Shown here piece after piece: positions 48,813-57,621 of a stretch of DNA of 64,000 nucleotides (the stretch's first letter is position 1; the number at the start of each line of letters is the position of its first letter). This DNA comes from Eubacteriales bacterium (lineage in GTDB: Bacteria > Bacillota > Clostridia > Lachnospirales > Lachnospiraceae). The DNA lies in NCBI GenBank assembly GCA_030537195.1, contig JAUNOK010000010.1, positions 1 to 64,000 of the forward strand, read 5' to 3'. The position numbers and the translations under genes are program-made. The notes beneath the pieces were generated by a model that was not told the DNA's origin, searched no databases, and saw only the letters and a list, made by a program, of their open reading frames with translations.

Positions 48813-49349
48813 TTATGCCTCTCCATCAAGATGTAAAACTCCAACATATGGAAGATTTCTGTAGCTCTGGTCATAGTCAAGACCATATCCTACAACGAAT
48901 TCGTCAGGAATGTTAAAGCCGTTATACTTAACTTCAACCTCAACTTCTCTTCTCTCAGGCTTATCAAGCAGAGTACATACACATATATCTGCTGGCTTTC
49001 TTTCCTTTAACATAGGCATAAGTCTTGAAAGAGTATTACCTGAATCAATAATATCTTCAATAACAATAACATGTTCTCCCTCAATACTCTCATCAAGGTC
49101 CTTCTTAATCTTCACCTGACCGCTTGATGAAGTTCCACTTCCATAGCTTGATACCTGCATAAAATCAAACTTAACAGGTACAGTAATTCTCTTGGCAAGC
49201 TCACATGTAAATATAATACTTCCCTTAAGAATACAGATAAGTTTAACTTCTTTGCCTGCGTAATCTTTGCTTATCTGCTCTCCAAGCTGTGCAATTCTTT
49301 CATTAAGTTTCTCCTCAGATATAAGGACACTGATAAATGGTTCTTTCAT
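48813..49349 (-). CDS. hpt: Hypoxanthine phosphoribosyltransferase
   Basis: The 178-residue enzyme converts hypoxanthine and guanine plus PRPP to IMP/GMP. The PRPP motif VIVIEDIIDSGNTL (about 97-110) and the N-terminal KLICILKGSIIF and base-site YVGVLHL elements are present. Length is standard. AAGGAGAG precedes the ATG. It lies between tilS and ftsH, exactly the B. subtilis order tilS-hprT-ftsH. Confidence 0.96.
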   Translation of the reverse strand: MKEPFISVLISEEKLNERIAQLGEQISKDYAGKEVKLICILKGSIIFTCELAKRITVPVKFDFMQVSSYGSGTSSSGQVKIKKDLDESIEGEHVIVIEDIIDSGNTLSRLMPMLKERKPADICVCTLLDKPERREVEVEVKYNGFNIPDEFVVGYGLDYDQSYRNLPYVGVLHLDGEA

Positions 49350-49380
49350 CGTTTCTCTCCTTTGTCAACCTTAATATTCT

Positions 49381-50838
49381 CTACTGTATAGTTACTTCCA
49401 GCACATTCTGTGTATCATCATCAATCAGGGCGCGTTCACTTCTCCGCACACCCACAGCCCATAAAACACCCGCATCATCGCATATAAGAAGCACATCATC
49501 TCTCATATTCTCCGGCACTTTACGGTCAATAAATTCTTTCTTTAACTTGCGCTGATTACCTGCTTTGTTAATAACAATTCTGTCTCCAGACACACGTTTT
49601 CTAATGCATGGCTTTCCTAATATTTTATCATAATCGAAAGCTTTAGCATAGAAGCTATTAGCGTAATTTCGAATTTTTTCATAATTAGAATGAAGGGACA
49701 TCACAATCTGCACACTCTTTATCTGCGGTGCTTCATTGTTATAATAAATATTTCCCTGAATGATTACTTTCTGCCCAGCCTTAAGTTTTTTAATATCATC
49801 ATCCGAAAGTTCATATATTTCTGCTGATACATTCTTATCCTGTCTGCTGGTTCTTTCACTGCTAATCACAATATCGTCATATCCTCTTACAGCACATAAG
49901 CCATAACATATATCAGCACTGCTGCCAACCGTCTTCCCGACAAGTGCATCAACAGCATTGACATGTATCTTATATATATCCTTGGCTGTTTTCGTAAGAT
50001 AATACACCGCCCTGTAGATAACACGTCTTCTTATAACTTCATGAAGCCCTGCAAACTCTTCTCCATCAAGCTTAATAACCACATCGTTCCCCTCAGTAAC
50101 ATACCGGTTATAAGCCTTGTCTGCCTCTGACTCAATAAAATCAAAATCCTGCTGCAGCTCAATGGCAGCACCGGCAATATTCTCGACAGTATGTGAATTA
50201 ATATTGTCAGTCATATAAGGAATAACTACATTTCTTAAAGAATTGCGCGTATAGTCATTGCACAGATTCGTTGCATCTGTAACATATGGCTGGTTAAGAT
50301 ATCTCAGCACTTCCTCAACCTCAGCCCTTGTCACTGAAAGCAGCGGTCTTATAATGTTATCCCTCACAGGTCTTATTCCACCGATTCCCTTAAGAGAAGT
50401 TCCCCTCGCAAGATTCATAAGAACTGTCTCCGCCTGGTCGTTCATGTGGTGTGCAACCGCAATCTTTGCATTACGCCCCTTACACGCTTCATTAAATATA
50501 CGATAGCGTTCCCTTCTTCCAGCTTCCTCAACACTCATTCCAAACTGCTTTGCAAGTTCTATGGCATTAATATGGTACGCCTGAAACCCGACTCCAATGC
50601 GTTCACACAAAGCTCTGGCAAACTCCTCATCATCTCCTGCCTCCTGCCTTATGCCATGATTAACATGCACCGCATATAATTCCGTGTTCAAATGCTTCTT
50701 CTCAATATAACCTTTAAGAACCATAAGCAGACACACAGAATCCGCACCGCCTGAAAGTCCAACAACCACTCTTTCGCAGTCTGTAAGCATATTATTCTGT
50801 TCAACATATCTGTAAATCTTATCTATAATTTCATTCAT
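49381..50838 (-). CDS. tilS: tRNA(Ile)-lysidine synthase
   Basis: The 485-residue enzyme adds lysine to C34 of tRNA-Ile(CAU), so that it reads AUA. The PP-loop SGGADS (about 29-34), the VNHGIRQEAGDDEEFAR segment, AHHMNDQAETVLMNLARG and RPLLSVTRAEV are TilS hallmarks, followed by the C-terminal domain (about 400-485) with RKRVSGDRIVINKAGNQRKLKK. Length is typical. The gene is essential in most bacteria. It is last-but-two in the operon, just downstream of the SpoIIE-like gene by 12 bases. Confidence 0.96.
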   Translation of the reverse strand: MNEIIDKIYRYVEQNNMLTDCERVVVGLSGGADSVCLLMVLKGYIEKKHLNTELYAVHVNHGIRQEAGDDEEFARALCERIGVGFQAYHINAIELAKQFGMSVEEAGRRERYRIFNEACKGRNAKIAVAHHMNDQAETVLMNLARGTSLKGIGGIRPVRDNIIRPLLSVTRAEVEEVLRYLNQPYVTDATNLCNDYTRNSLRNVVIPYMTDNINSHTVENIAGAAIELQQDFDFIESEADKAYNRYVTEGNDVVIKLDGEEFAGLHEVIRRRVIYRAVYYLTKTAKDIYKIHVNAVDALVGKTVGSSADICYGLCAVRGYDDIVISSERTSRQDKNVSAEIYELSDDDIKKLKAGQKVIIQGNIYYNNEAPQIKSVQIVMSLHSNYEKIRNYANSFYAKAFDYDKILGKPCIRKRVSGDRIVINKAGNQRKLKKEFIDRKVPENMRDDVLLICDDAGVLWAVGVRRSERALIDDDTQNVLEVTIQ

Positions 50839-50850
50839 GCGAGAATTATA

Positions 50851-51963
50851 TTATACGTTCACATATGTGTCAAACACTCCAAGCACCATAACCGTGCAGT
50901 CATCAAAGGCCTCCATGTTATGATTCTTCAGCGATTCCTCAAGAATCTTTTTAGCTATGCTCGCCGGTTTCTTAACATTTATTTTATTAATAATATCCAC
51001 CATCTGCTCCTCCTTATTGACTCCGGACAGATTATCAAGCACACCGTCGCTTATCATTATAATATAGTTCCCATCATAGAGTTTCTTAGTCGTACAGTCA
51101 TAATCTACCTGGTCAAGCACGCCCATTGGCAGCGTCGTCGACTTAATAATCTCAACCCAGTTGTCCCTTTTTATAAATGTAGAAACAGCCCCAAGCTTAA
51201 TACAGTTAAGAACTCCCGCCTGACAATCAATAACACTCATATCCATCGTCACAGGATTGTTAAATGTTGTTCCTGCAATATACGCAGAATTAATCAGGTC
51301 AATCGCCGTCTTTTCCTCAAATCCGGCTTCTATGCAGTTTTCCATAAGTTCAATCACCATCCGGCTCTCTGCAAATGCCCTTCTTCCGCTTCCACAGCCA
51401 TCCGCGATTGCCGCTACCATTTTTCCACAGCCAAGCCTTTTTAATAAGAAATTATCCCCACTCGTATTCTCTGCTTCTTTACATTTTCTTGCCATACCTG
51501 AAAGAATCCTGAAACGATCCTCCTGATAGAACACATACTGGTCAGGCTCTTCATTTATAATCACCCTGTTGTCCTGATTAGAGAAGAACCGCACCTTGAA
51601 CACATCTGACACAATTCCCCGCAGTACCCTCTCGGACACGCAGCCTTTCATAAATGTTTTCGCAGTTACAAGTATCTCTCGCCTCTTTCCTTCAACTACT
51701 TTTATATCCTTAACTGAAATCCCCATTGCCATACATTTGCGCTCAATCTGCCTGTACTCCTGTTTTTCAGGAACTCTGGCGTTAAGATTCATTGCAACAC
51801 ATTCCTCTAATATGTCAGCAACGAGAATCAGCTGTCTCTTAAATCCATTCTGCTTCTGGTTGGTCTCCCCGTATGCATCGCCAAGATTTCTGAATGTTCT
51901 GGCAGTTTCCTGCAGACGGTTAATAGTATAAGTATATCCGGCATCTTTATATGTATTTTTCAT
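50851..51963 (-). CDS. SpoIIE-type PP2C phosphatase without the membrane half
   Basis: B. subtilis SpoIIE has about 820 residues with ten membrane helices; this protein has 370 and no membrane segment. It corresponds to the regulatory and phosphatase part: CVAMNLNARVPEKQEYRQIERKC (about 55-77), then the phosphatase VAAIADGCGSGRRAFAESR (about 183-201), SVIDCQAGVLNCIKLGAVSTFI and IIMISDGVLDNL (about 300-311) with Asp ligands kept. SpoIIE dephosphorylates SpoIIAA to activate sigma-F. A terminator lies directly before the gene, where the missing N-terminal part would be expected. The canonical DGMGSG is DGCGSG here. Confidence 0.85.
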   Translation of the reverse strand: MKNTYKDAGYTYTINRLQETARTFRNLGDAYGETNQKQNGFKRQLILVADILEECVAMNLNARVPEKQEYRQIERKCMAMGISVKDIKVVEGKRREILVTAKTFMKGCVSERVLRGIVSDVFKVRFFSNQDNRVIINEEPDQYVFYQEDRFRILSGMARKCKEAENTSGDNFLLKRLGCGKMVAAIADGCGSGRRAFAESRMVIELMENCIEAGFEEKTAIDLINSAYIAGTTFNNPVTMDMSVIDCQAGVLNCIKLGAVSTFIKRDNWVEIIKSTTLPMGVLDQVDYDCTTKKLYDGNYIIMISDGVLDNLSGVNKEEQMVDIINKINVKKPASIAKKILEESLKNHNMEAFDDCTVMVLGVFDTYVNV

Positions 51964-52020
51964 TCATATCCACTTCCTTTCCGGCACTACACCAATGTGA
52001 AGTATATATGACTGCATATA

Positions 52021-52068
52021 AATAAAATGTCGAAGCGTGAAAGGCTTGTAAAGTCTTCATGCTCCGAC
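52021..52068 (-). terminator. Terminator after divIC
   Basis: A 14-bp stem with G-U pairs (52029-52042 with 52055-52068), loop of 12 bases, followed on the minus strand by ATTTTATT. It separates the yabP-divIC unit from the SpoIIE-like gene. Confidence 0.65.
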
Positions 52069-52075
52069 ATAATGT

Positions 52076-52405
52076 TTACTTGTTATTAGGCTTGAATACC
52101 AGTTCGTCCGGATATATAAGCCCGAACTTGTTCTTGGCAATTTCCTCAACGAACTTCTTCGTCTTGACGTACTTCTCATATTCTGAAAGTTCATCGCTTC
52201 TTTTATTCTCATCATCTATCTGTGACTGTAATTCTGTTATCTGAGCCTCATAGTCAGCATTCTTAGCGGCAAGTCCTGTTTTGCCTTTCCACAGAACAAC
52301 ACCAAGTGCAACAACTACAACAATTGCAACTGCCATTCCTGCAAGTGCTGAACGTCTCTGCCTCTTAAGCCTTTCTGCACGCTCTCTTCTTGATTCTAAT
52401 TTCAT
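52076..52405 (-). CDS. divIC: Septum formation initiator (DivIC/FtsB family)
   Basis: The 109-residue protein has a basic N-terminus (RRERAERLKRQRR), one membrane helix (about 22-40) and a coiled coil (NADYEAQITELQSQIDDENKR), then EKYVKTKKFVEEIAKNKFGLIYPDE, the family's C-terminal motif. DivIC joins FtsL and DivIB in the divisome. It follows yabQ by 6 bases, the same order as in B. subtilis. Confidence 0.9.
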   Translation of the reverse strand: MKLESRRERAERLKRQRRSALAGMAVAIVVVVALGVVLWKGKTGLAAKNADYEAQITELQSQIDDENKRSDELSEYEKYVKTKKFVEEIAKNKFGLIYPDELVFKPNNK

Positions 52406-52411
52406 ATATCC

Positions 52412-52849
52412 TCACCCTTGTGAATCCTTCTTACGCATCTTCTGCCTGCGTTCTATATATATCTTAAGGTTTCTAACTGGTATTGTAATAATACGGACTA
52501 CATTTTTCAATATAAAACATACCGGTTTTAGTAAAAATTTAATAATCTTTACTGACCATCGGATATACAACGCACTGATAAATCTAAAGTAAAGGAACGC
52601 CCCCACCGCAATTCCCATAATTATAAATCCTCTTACAATTCCGTCAGACACTTTAAAGCACATCAGAAAGACACTTATCCCCGCATATATTCCATATGCG
52701 ATGTCCTCAATGCTCATAAACACTATTGTTTTGTGTCTTATTATTCTTCTGTAAACCCTTATATTATCATACACCCACGCAAGTAATACACCTCTGAAGA
52801 AACTCACTGCCAGTGCATAAAGCTCCCACACAATTACATGGCTTATCAT
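52412..52849 (-). CDS. yabQ: Spore cortex biosynthesis protein YabQ
   Basis: The 145-residue protein has four hydrophobic segments and YabQ features: WELYALAVSFFRGVLLAWVYDNIRVYRRIIRHKTIVFMSIEDIAYG at the N-terminus and a basic C-terminal tail (YIERRQKMRKK). YabQ sits in the forespore outer membrane and is needed for cortex formation. The start overlaps the yabP stop codon by four bases. Its presence implies a sporulation ancestry. Confidence 0.85.
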   Translation of the reverse strand: MISHVIVWELYALAVSFFRGVLLAWVYDNIRVYRRIIRHKTIVFMSIEDIAYGIYAGISVFLMCFKVSDGIVRGFIIMGIAVGAFLYFRFISALYIRWSVKIIKFLLKPVCFILKNVVRIITIPVRNLKIYIERRQKMRKKDSQG

Positions 52850-53130
52850 CTGAGCAGCCTGCTCATGAACGAATCCTGTTTATTCTTCATACCCGACTCA
52901 GAATAACAGATAGAATCCACCCTGCCATCTAAATCCAACTCACCTTTTTCAACTGACAGCCGGTTCACATGCAGACCATCACCCTTAATTGTAATATGAC
53001 CGTAATCTGATTCCAGTACAACCTTTACCGGGTCAAATGAAATAACATCCGTTATTCCTGTGAAATCAATTCTTTTCCGGTCCTCCATATTCAGTCTGTG
53101 TGGCCTTCTTACCCTGACCTTCTCCTCCAT
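52846..53130 (-). CDS. yabP: Sporulation protein YabP
   Basis: The 94-residue protein has the YabP pattern: RRPHRLNMEDRKRIDFTGITDVISFDP, VVLESDYGHITIKGDGLHVNRLSVEKGELDLDGRVDSICYSE. It is a short soluble protein of unknown biochemical role, needed for spore coat or cortex steps. It is coupled to yabQ by a four-base overlap, as in Bacillus. Confidence 0.88.
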   Translation of the reverse strand: MEEKVRVRRPHRLNMEDRKRIDFTGITDVISFDPVKVVLESDYGHITIKGDGLHVNRLSVEKGELDLDGRVDSICYSESGMKNKQDSFMSRLLR

Positions 53131-53204
53131 ATACCCTCCTTATAGACATTCCGTTATATGAGAATATATGCATGACCACAATATATGATTACAAGTACTT
53201 TGGA

Positions 53205-53444
53205 TTAAAGGTACTCAAACATTTCCTTGGCTTCTTCTTTCTTAACAGTATCCTTTACATCAGTCACCTTAGCTCTTACATTCTTGTTACCAAACTGGAT
53301 TTCAATAATATCTCCAACCTTAACATCATACGAAGCCTTAACAACCTTATCATTAACCATTACTCTCCCTGCATCACACGCATCATTGGCAACAGTTCTT
53401 CTCTTTATAAGTCTTGATACTTTTAAATATTTATCTAATCTCAT
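53205..53444 (-). CDS. rqcP: S4-domain ribosome quality control protein
   Basis: The 79-residue protein is one S4 RNA-binding domain: MRLDKYLKVSRLIKRRTVANDACDAGRVMVNDKVVKASYDVKVGD, with a short acidic tail. In B. subtilis RqcP (YabO) works with RqcH in adding Ala tails to stalled nascent chains on 50S subunits. Position next to yabP and length fit. A ribosome site AAGGAG precedes the ATG. Confidence 0.92.
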   Translation of the reverse strand: MRLDKYLKVSRLIKRRTVANDACDAGRVMVNDKVVKASYDVKVGDIIEIQFGNKNVRAKVTDVKDTVKKEEAKEMFEYL

Positions 53445-53476
53445 GTTCTTCTCCTTAATTCATAGGTAAACACAGC

Positions 53477-54019
53477 TTACGATTCCATATGCTTTCCCAG
53501 AAAGTTAGCCGCTGTCTTTACCATTTTCTTCTCATTATCTGTAAACTTTGGCTTCATGTCAATAGACATCATAAGAACTGTCCCCAAAACATCCCCCTGA
53601 CATATTATCGGATACATAACTTCCTGCTTAAACTGTGACTCATCTGTAACTTTAACAAATGTATCATCTCCCTCGCATGCAGCAATTGTACATCTTCCCT
53701 CCATTGCCTGATTAAGTTCTTTCGTAACCGGCTTATTCATAAGACTTTTCTTATCGTCACCTGATGCAGCAATCACCTGCTCTCTGTCTGTGATGCATAC
53801 TGTCAATCCCGTTGCCTCTGACAATGATTCTGCGTATTTGCCTGCAAATGTGCTTATATCCCCTATCGGTGAATATTTCTTCAATATAATCTGCCCCTCG
53901 GCATCCGTAAATATCTCCATCGGGTCATTTTCCCTTATATGAAGTGTTCTTCTTATCTCCTTCGGAATGACGATTCTTCCCAGATCATCTATCCTTCTTA
54001 CAATTCCTGTAGCTTTCAT
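53477..54019 (-). CDS. spoVT: Stage V sporulation protein T (AbrB-type regulator)
   Basis: The 180-residue protein has an AbrB swapped-hairpin DNA-binding domain (MKATGIVRRIDDLGRIVIPKEIRRTLHIRENDPMEIF) and a GAF-like C-terminal domain (about 56-175). SpoVT tunes sigma-G genes in the forespore. A sigma-G-like promoter lies 54 bases before the start codon. Gene order spoVT-...-rqcP-yabP-yabQ-divIC matches Bacillus apart from lost genes. Confidence 0.93.
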   Translation of the reverse strand: MKATGIVRRIDDLGRIVIPKEIRRTLHIRENDPMEIFTDAEGQIILKKYSPIGDISTFAGKYAESLSEATGLTVCITDREQVIAASGDDKKSLMNKPVTKELNQAMEGRCTIAACEGDDTFVKVTDESQFKQEVMYPIICQGDVLGTVLMMSIDMKPKFTDNEKKMVKTAANFLGKHMES

Positions 54020-54072
54020 ATTAATAATTCCTCCTGATTCTTACATACTTTCCATAAATTATAATATATGGG

Positions 54073-54101
54073 TAGTATGTGGAAAACAGGAAGAATTATG
54101 C
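54073..54101 (-). promoter_or_regulatory. Sigma-F/G-like promoter of spoVT
   Basis: On the minus strand GCATA, 17 bases, CATACTA matches the published sigma-G consensus (GHATR, 17-18 bases, CATWHTA). It would start transcription about 47 bases before the spoVT ATG. In B. subtilis spoVT is sigma-G dependent. Confidence 0.55.
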
Positions 54102-54136
54102 ATTGCATCTCTTGAAATGGTTTTCATATAGCCACC

Positions 54137-54175
54137 CAGTTTCAAAAGTTTATATTTTTTCATTTTTTGAAACTG
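54137..54175 (+). promoter_or_regulatory. Inverted repeat before the GH28 gene
   Basis: CAGTTTCAAAA (54137-54147) is the perfect reverse complement of TTTTGAAACTG (54165-54175), 17 bases apart. TATAAT follows at about 54190. It could be the operator of the pectin enzyme gene. Confidence 0.5.
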
Positions 54176-54220
54176 AGAAAAAAGAACATGATATAATAAA
54201 TAAAAAACGGAGTTTAATAA

Positions 54221-55456
54221 ATGAGCAATACATATAAAGATATCTTCCCAGACGGCGCACCAGTCGACGGCTGGTTTTACAACACAAGCACACCAGAGCT
54301 CACCGAACTGGGAAAACAATACATTATTACAGATTATGATATACATGATGACGGCACAATATACACTGATAATTTCCAAAGACTGATAGACCTTGTATAC
54401 AATGACGGCGGCGGTGTAATCGTTGTTCCTCGCGGTACATACATGACCGGAGCATTATTTTTCAGGCAGGGCGTTAATCTGTATATTGAGGACGGTGCAA
54501 CGCTTATGGGAAGTGATGACATCAGCGACTATCCGGTCTGTGAAACAAGAATAGAAGGCGAAACCTGTCAGTATTTTGCGGCGCTAATAAATGTCACAGG
54601 AACAGATGGCTTTACATTGTGCGGTGGAGGAACGATAGACGGTAACGGCTTTAGAAGCTGGAAAGCCTTCTGGCAGCGCAGGGCATGGAATCCTCACTGC
54701 ACCAACAAAGACGAACAGCGTGCAAGGCTTATCTATATGGCAGGCTGCACTAATGTTACTGTGGCAGGATTGCACATTTGTAATTCGCAGTTCTGGACTA
54801 ATCACCTTTACAAATGTTCACATGTCCGTTACCTTAACTGCCGTATCACAAGCCCTTCTACGCCTGTCAAAGCGCCAAGCACTGACGCAATAGACATTGA
54901 TGCATGCACTGATATTCTTGTCAAAGGCTGCACAATTAATGTAAATGATGACGCAATTGCCCTAAAAGGCGGCAAAGGGCCATTTGCTGACAGCGACAAG
55001 AACAATGGCGCTAATGAGCGTATAATAATTGAGAACTGCACATTTGAATTCTGCCACGGCTGCCTCACATTCGGCTCCGAATCCATACATAATAAGAATA
55101 TAATAATGCGACACATCAAGGTGGAATCAGGTTACAACCTGCTCTGGCTGAAGATACGTCCCGACACGCCGCAGCACTACGAATACATTACCGTAGAAGA
55201 TGTTCAGGGAAAAATATTTAATTTCATCAATATTAATCCGTGGACACAATTTTTTGACCTGAAAGGAAGAACGGATATTCCGCCATCTCTGGCAGAACAT
55301 ATTATAATAGGAAAGAGTACCTGTACATGCAATGTATTCTGCAACATAAAAGAAGCACCAGAACAATACACACTGGCAGATATACAGATTGATGATAACA
55401 TAATAGAAGAAATCGGAACACCTTCCGATAAAACAAAACATACCGGAGCAGAATAA
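54221..55456 (+). CDS. Glycoside hydrolase family 28, cytoplasmic polygalacturonase-like
   Basis: The 411-residue protein is a right-handed beta-helix GH28 enzyme: GGGVIVVPRGTYMTGALFF, STDAIDIDAC (first catalytic Asp), VNDDAIALKGG (Asp pair), CHGCLTFGSE (His) and LLWLKIRPDT (RIK region). The residues needed for inverting hydrolysis are present. There is no signal peptide, so it likely acts on oligogalacturonides taken into the cell; the TFGSE form is common in exo-acting members. It is monocistronic with an upstream inverted repeat and a terminator that overlaps its stop codon. Pectin use fits the suggested organism. Confidence 0.92.
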   Translation: MSNTYKDIFPDGAPVDGWFYNTSTPELTELGKQYIITDYDIHDDGTIYTDNFQRLIDLVYNDGGGVIVVPRGTYMTGALFFRQGVNLYIEDGATLMGSDDISDYPVCETRIEGETCQYFAALINVTGTDGFTLCGGGTIDGNGFRSWKAFWQRRAWNPHCTNKDEQRARLIYMAGCTNVTVAGLHICNSQFWTNHLYKCSHVRYLNCRITSPSTPVKAPSTDAIDIDACTDILVKGCTINVNDDAIALKGGKGPFADSDKNNGANERIIIENCTFEFCHGCLTFGSESIHNKNIIMRHIKVESGYNLLWLKIRPDTPQHYEYITVEDVQGKIFNFININPWTQFFDLKGRTDIPPSLAEHIIIGKSTCTCNVFCNIKEAPEQYTLADIQIDDNIIEEIGTPSDKTKHTGAE

Positions 55457-55473
55457 CTGCCCCGGTACTTTTT
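55441..55473 (+). terminator. Terminator overlapping the GH28 stop codon
   Basis: TACCGGAGCAG pairs with CTGCCCCGGTA with one mismatch, loop of five bases holding the TAA stop codon, then CTTTTT. Confidence 0.75.
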
Positions 55474-55499
55474 ATGTATATGCTTATTAAATTTACTAA

Positions 55500-57230
55500 T
55501 TAAGCTGCTGCATTCTCAGAAGCCTTCTCGCTCTTTGCATAGCTCTTTACTGAGTTAACTACGATGATTACACCGAGTACGATAAGGAGTATAGCAATTA
55601 TAAGCTGAAGTCCGTTAGCAATGAATACGCTTCCCCAAGATGTCTGTCCAGCAGGAATTGTAACAGAAGCTGCTAACTTGATAGCCTTAACCATTGCAAT
55701 TGTTCTCTGTACAAGTGCTGTAAATGTTACACAAAGCATGATGATAAGAGGAGGGAAAAGCATTTTGTTGCTTCGTCCTGTAACCTTTAAGAATACGCAG
55801 AGTGTAAGAATTACAAGAGCGCTTAATAACTGGTTAGCTGAACCAAATAATGGCCAGATATTAGCATATCCAATCTTAGTAAGGATGAATCCGCATACTA
55901 ATGTTACGATTGTTGAGAAGTATGTATTGCAGAATAACTTTCTCCATCCTTCTGCATGCTCCATATCATCTACGCTGAAGAGTTCCTGGAAACTCATACG
56001 ACCGATACGTGCAACTGCATCAAGTGATGTAAGAGCAAGAGCAGATACACACATTGTCATGAATACTGTTGCAAAATGTACTGGAACACCAAACATTTCA
56101 AAGAATCCTGCTACACCACGACTGAATATCTGGAATGGTGTACCTGTAGCTGCTGTTCCATCTGCTTTTGCAGCTGCACCGGCAACACAAAGGGCAAGTA
56201 CTGCAAGTAAACTCTCAAGTACCATTGCGCCATAACCAACCTTAAGCATATCCTTCTCGTTCTCAACTGTCTTAGAAGATGTACCAGAAGATACAAGGCT
56301 GTGGAAACCAGAAACAGCACCACATGCAACAGTTACGAAAAGAATTGGGAACATTGTTCCAAGCTTTGCATTATTGAATCCTGTGTATACAGGAAGGTTC
56401 ATTGTAGGATGTGCAACTACAAGACCAACTGCTGCACCTACGATCATGCAGATGAACATGAATGTTGTCATATAGTCACGAGGCTGCTTCATTAACCACA
56501 TTGGCATAACAGCCGCAAAGAAAATATATATAAATGTGATATAACTCCAAGCATCCTTACCTAAGATGATTGGACAGAAGTTTCCGATTACAAATGAAAC
56601 AACGATAAATGCGATACCAACTACAGCTTCTTTCCAACCTGAAAGATTAAATTTCTTCTGGATAAGACCAAATACAACTGCGAATACCATAAACATGATA
56701 GAAACCATACCGGCAGAACCGTTAGTTGCTACCACCTTTGTTTCGCCTTCAACTACTGTGTAAGCATTGAATGTACCTGCAACCATATCTGCAAATGCAG
56801 CGATAACGATAAGTGTAAATAACCAGCAGAAAAGTAAGAAAATCTTACGGCCAAACTTACCGATGTACTTCTCAATGATCATACCCATTGACTTACCTTC
56901 ATTCTTAACTGAAGCATAAAGTGCACCGAAGTCTGTAACTGCTCCGAAGAATACACCACCGATGAGGATCCAGAGTAAAACTGGTAACCATCCAAATGCT
57001 GCTGCCTGAATAGCACCTGTTACAGGACCTGCACCTGCGATAGATGAGAACTGATGACTGAAAACTGTCCAGCCATTAGTTGGAACAAAATCCTTACCGT
57101 CATTATATTTAACGGCTGGTGTTTCTGCCTTAGGGTCGATACCCCATTTCTTTGCTAACCAACGGCCATAAACCATGTATGCACCAAAAAGTACAACTGC
57201 CGCGATAAGCACGATTACTAATGTGTTCAT
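55500..57230 (-). CDS. cstA: CstA family carbon-starvation transporter
   Basis: The 576-residue protein has about 16 membrane helices. Family signatures: GWTVFSHQFSSIAGAGPVTGAIQAAAFGWLP near the N-terminus (about 52-84), GALYASVKNEGKSMGMIIEKYIGKFGRKIF, GFHSLVSSGTSSKTV (about 325) and FGSANQLLSALVILTL. CstA proteins import peptides or pyruvate. The length (576) is that of the short Firmicute type, against about 700 in E. coli. The gene is preceded by a T-box riboswitch with a Leu-type specifier, pointing to peptide uptake under leucine shortage. Confidence 0.94.
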   Translation of the reverse strand: MNTLVIVLIAAVVLFGAYMVYGRWLAKKWGIDPKAETPAVKYNDGKDFVPTNGWTVFSHQFSSIAGAGPVTGAIQAAAFGWLPVLLWILIGGVFFGAVTDFGALYASVKNEGKSMGMIIEKYIGKFGRKIFLLFCWLFTLIVIAAFADMVAGTFNAYTVVEGETKVVATNGSAGMVSIMFMVFAVVFGLIQKKFNLSGWKEAVVGIAFIVVSFVIGNFCPIILGKDAWSYITFIYIFFAAVMPMWLMKQPRDYMTTFMFICMIVGAAVGLVVAHPTMNLPVYTGFNNAKLGTMFPILFVTVACGAVSGFHSLVSSGTSSKTVENEKDMLKVGYGAMVLESLLAVLALCVAGAAAKADGTAATGTPFQIFSRGVAGFFEMFGVPVHFATVFMTMCVSALALTSLDAVARIGRMSFQELFSVDDMEHAEGWRKLFCNTYFSTIVTLVCGFILTKIGYANIWPLFGSANQLLSALVILTLCVFLKVTGRSNKMLFPPLIIMLCVTFTALVQRTIAMVKAIKLAASVTIPAGQTSWGSVFIANGLQLIIAILLIVLGVIIVVNSVKSYAKSEKASENAAA

Positions 57231-57292
57231 AATGTCACTCTCCTATAAAAATATATTTCACCAGTCAAACGCAGTGGTTACCTTTGTAAAAT

Positions 57293-57615
57293 AAAAAAAC
57301 CTTCGTCGATGCACCAATCCATTACTGGACTGCGTGCAAAGACGAAGGTATATTATTAATACTTCCGCGTTACCACTTTGCTTGCCGGATACTCCGACCA
57401 CTCTACTGCCACTCGATTCATTCAACTCTTATGGCATGCCCTTTTAACGATGGGTACCGGTTCCAACTACTAGACATCTGCCTGCCTTTCACCAGAACTG
57501 CTCGCAGGTGAGGGCTTAATCATTCCTTGCTGCCGTCTCTCATCATCTGACGGCTTTCTGTGAGCGGTGATATGAAGAAGTCATTTCCTGTTCTTCGCAT
57601 TTGACTGTTGATTCG
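57293..57615 (-). promoter_or_regulatory. T-box riboswitch upstream of cstA, probably leucine-specific
   Basis: The minus-strand leader contains the T-box core AAGTGGTAACGCGG (57365-57378), a Stem I tip resembling the GCCGTC-loop-GACGGC with AGATGATGAGAG, and an intrinsic terminator CCTTCGTC/GACGAAGG (57300-57307 with 57341-57348) ending in seven Ts. The specifier loop lies between helix CAGG/CCTG and an upper helix; its 3' side reads CCCTCA, placing CUC followed by A at 57512-57510, which codes Leu. UGGU in the bulge pairs with a tRNA ending ACCA, as tRNA-Leu does. The T-box call is firm; the Leu call is a manual fold. Confidence 0.85.
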
Positions 57616-57621
57616 TACATT

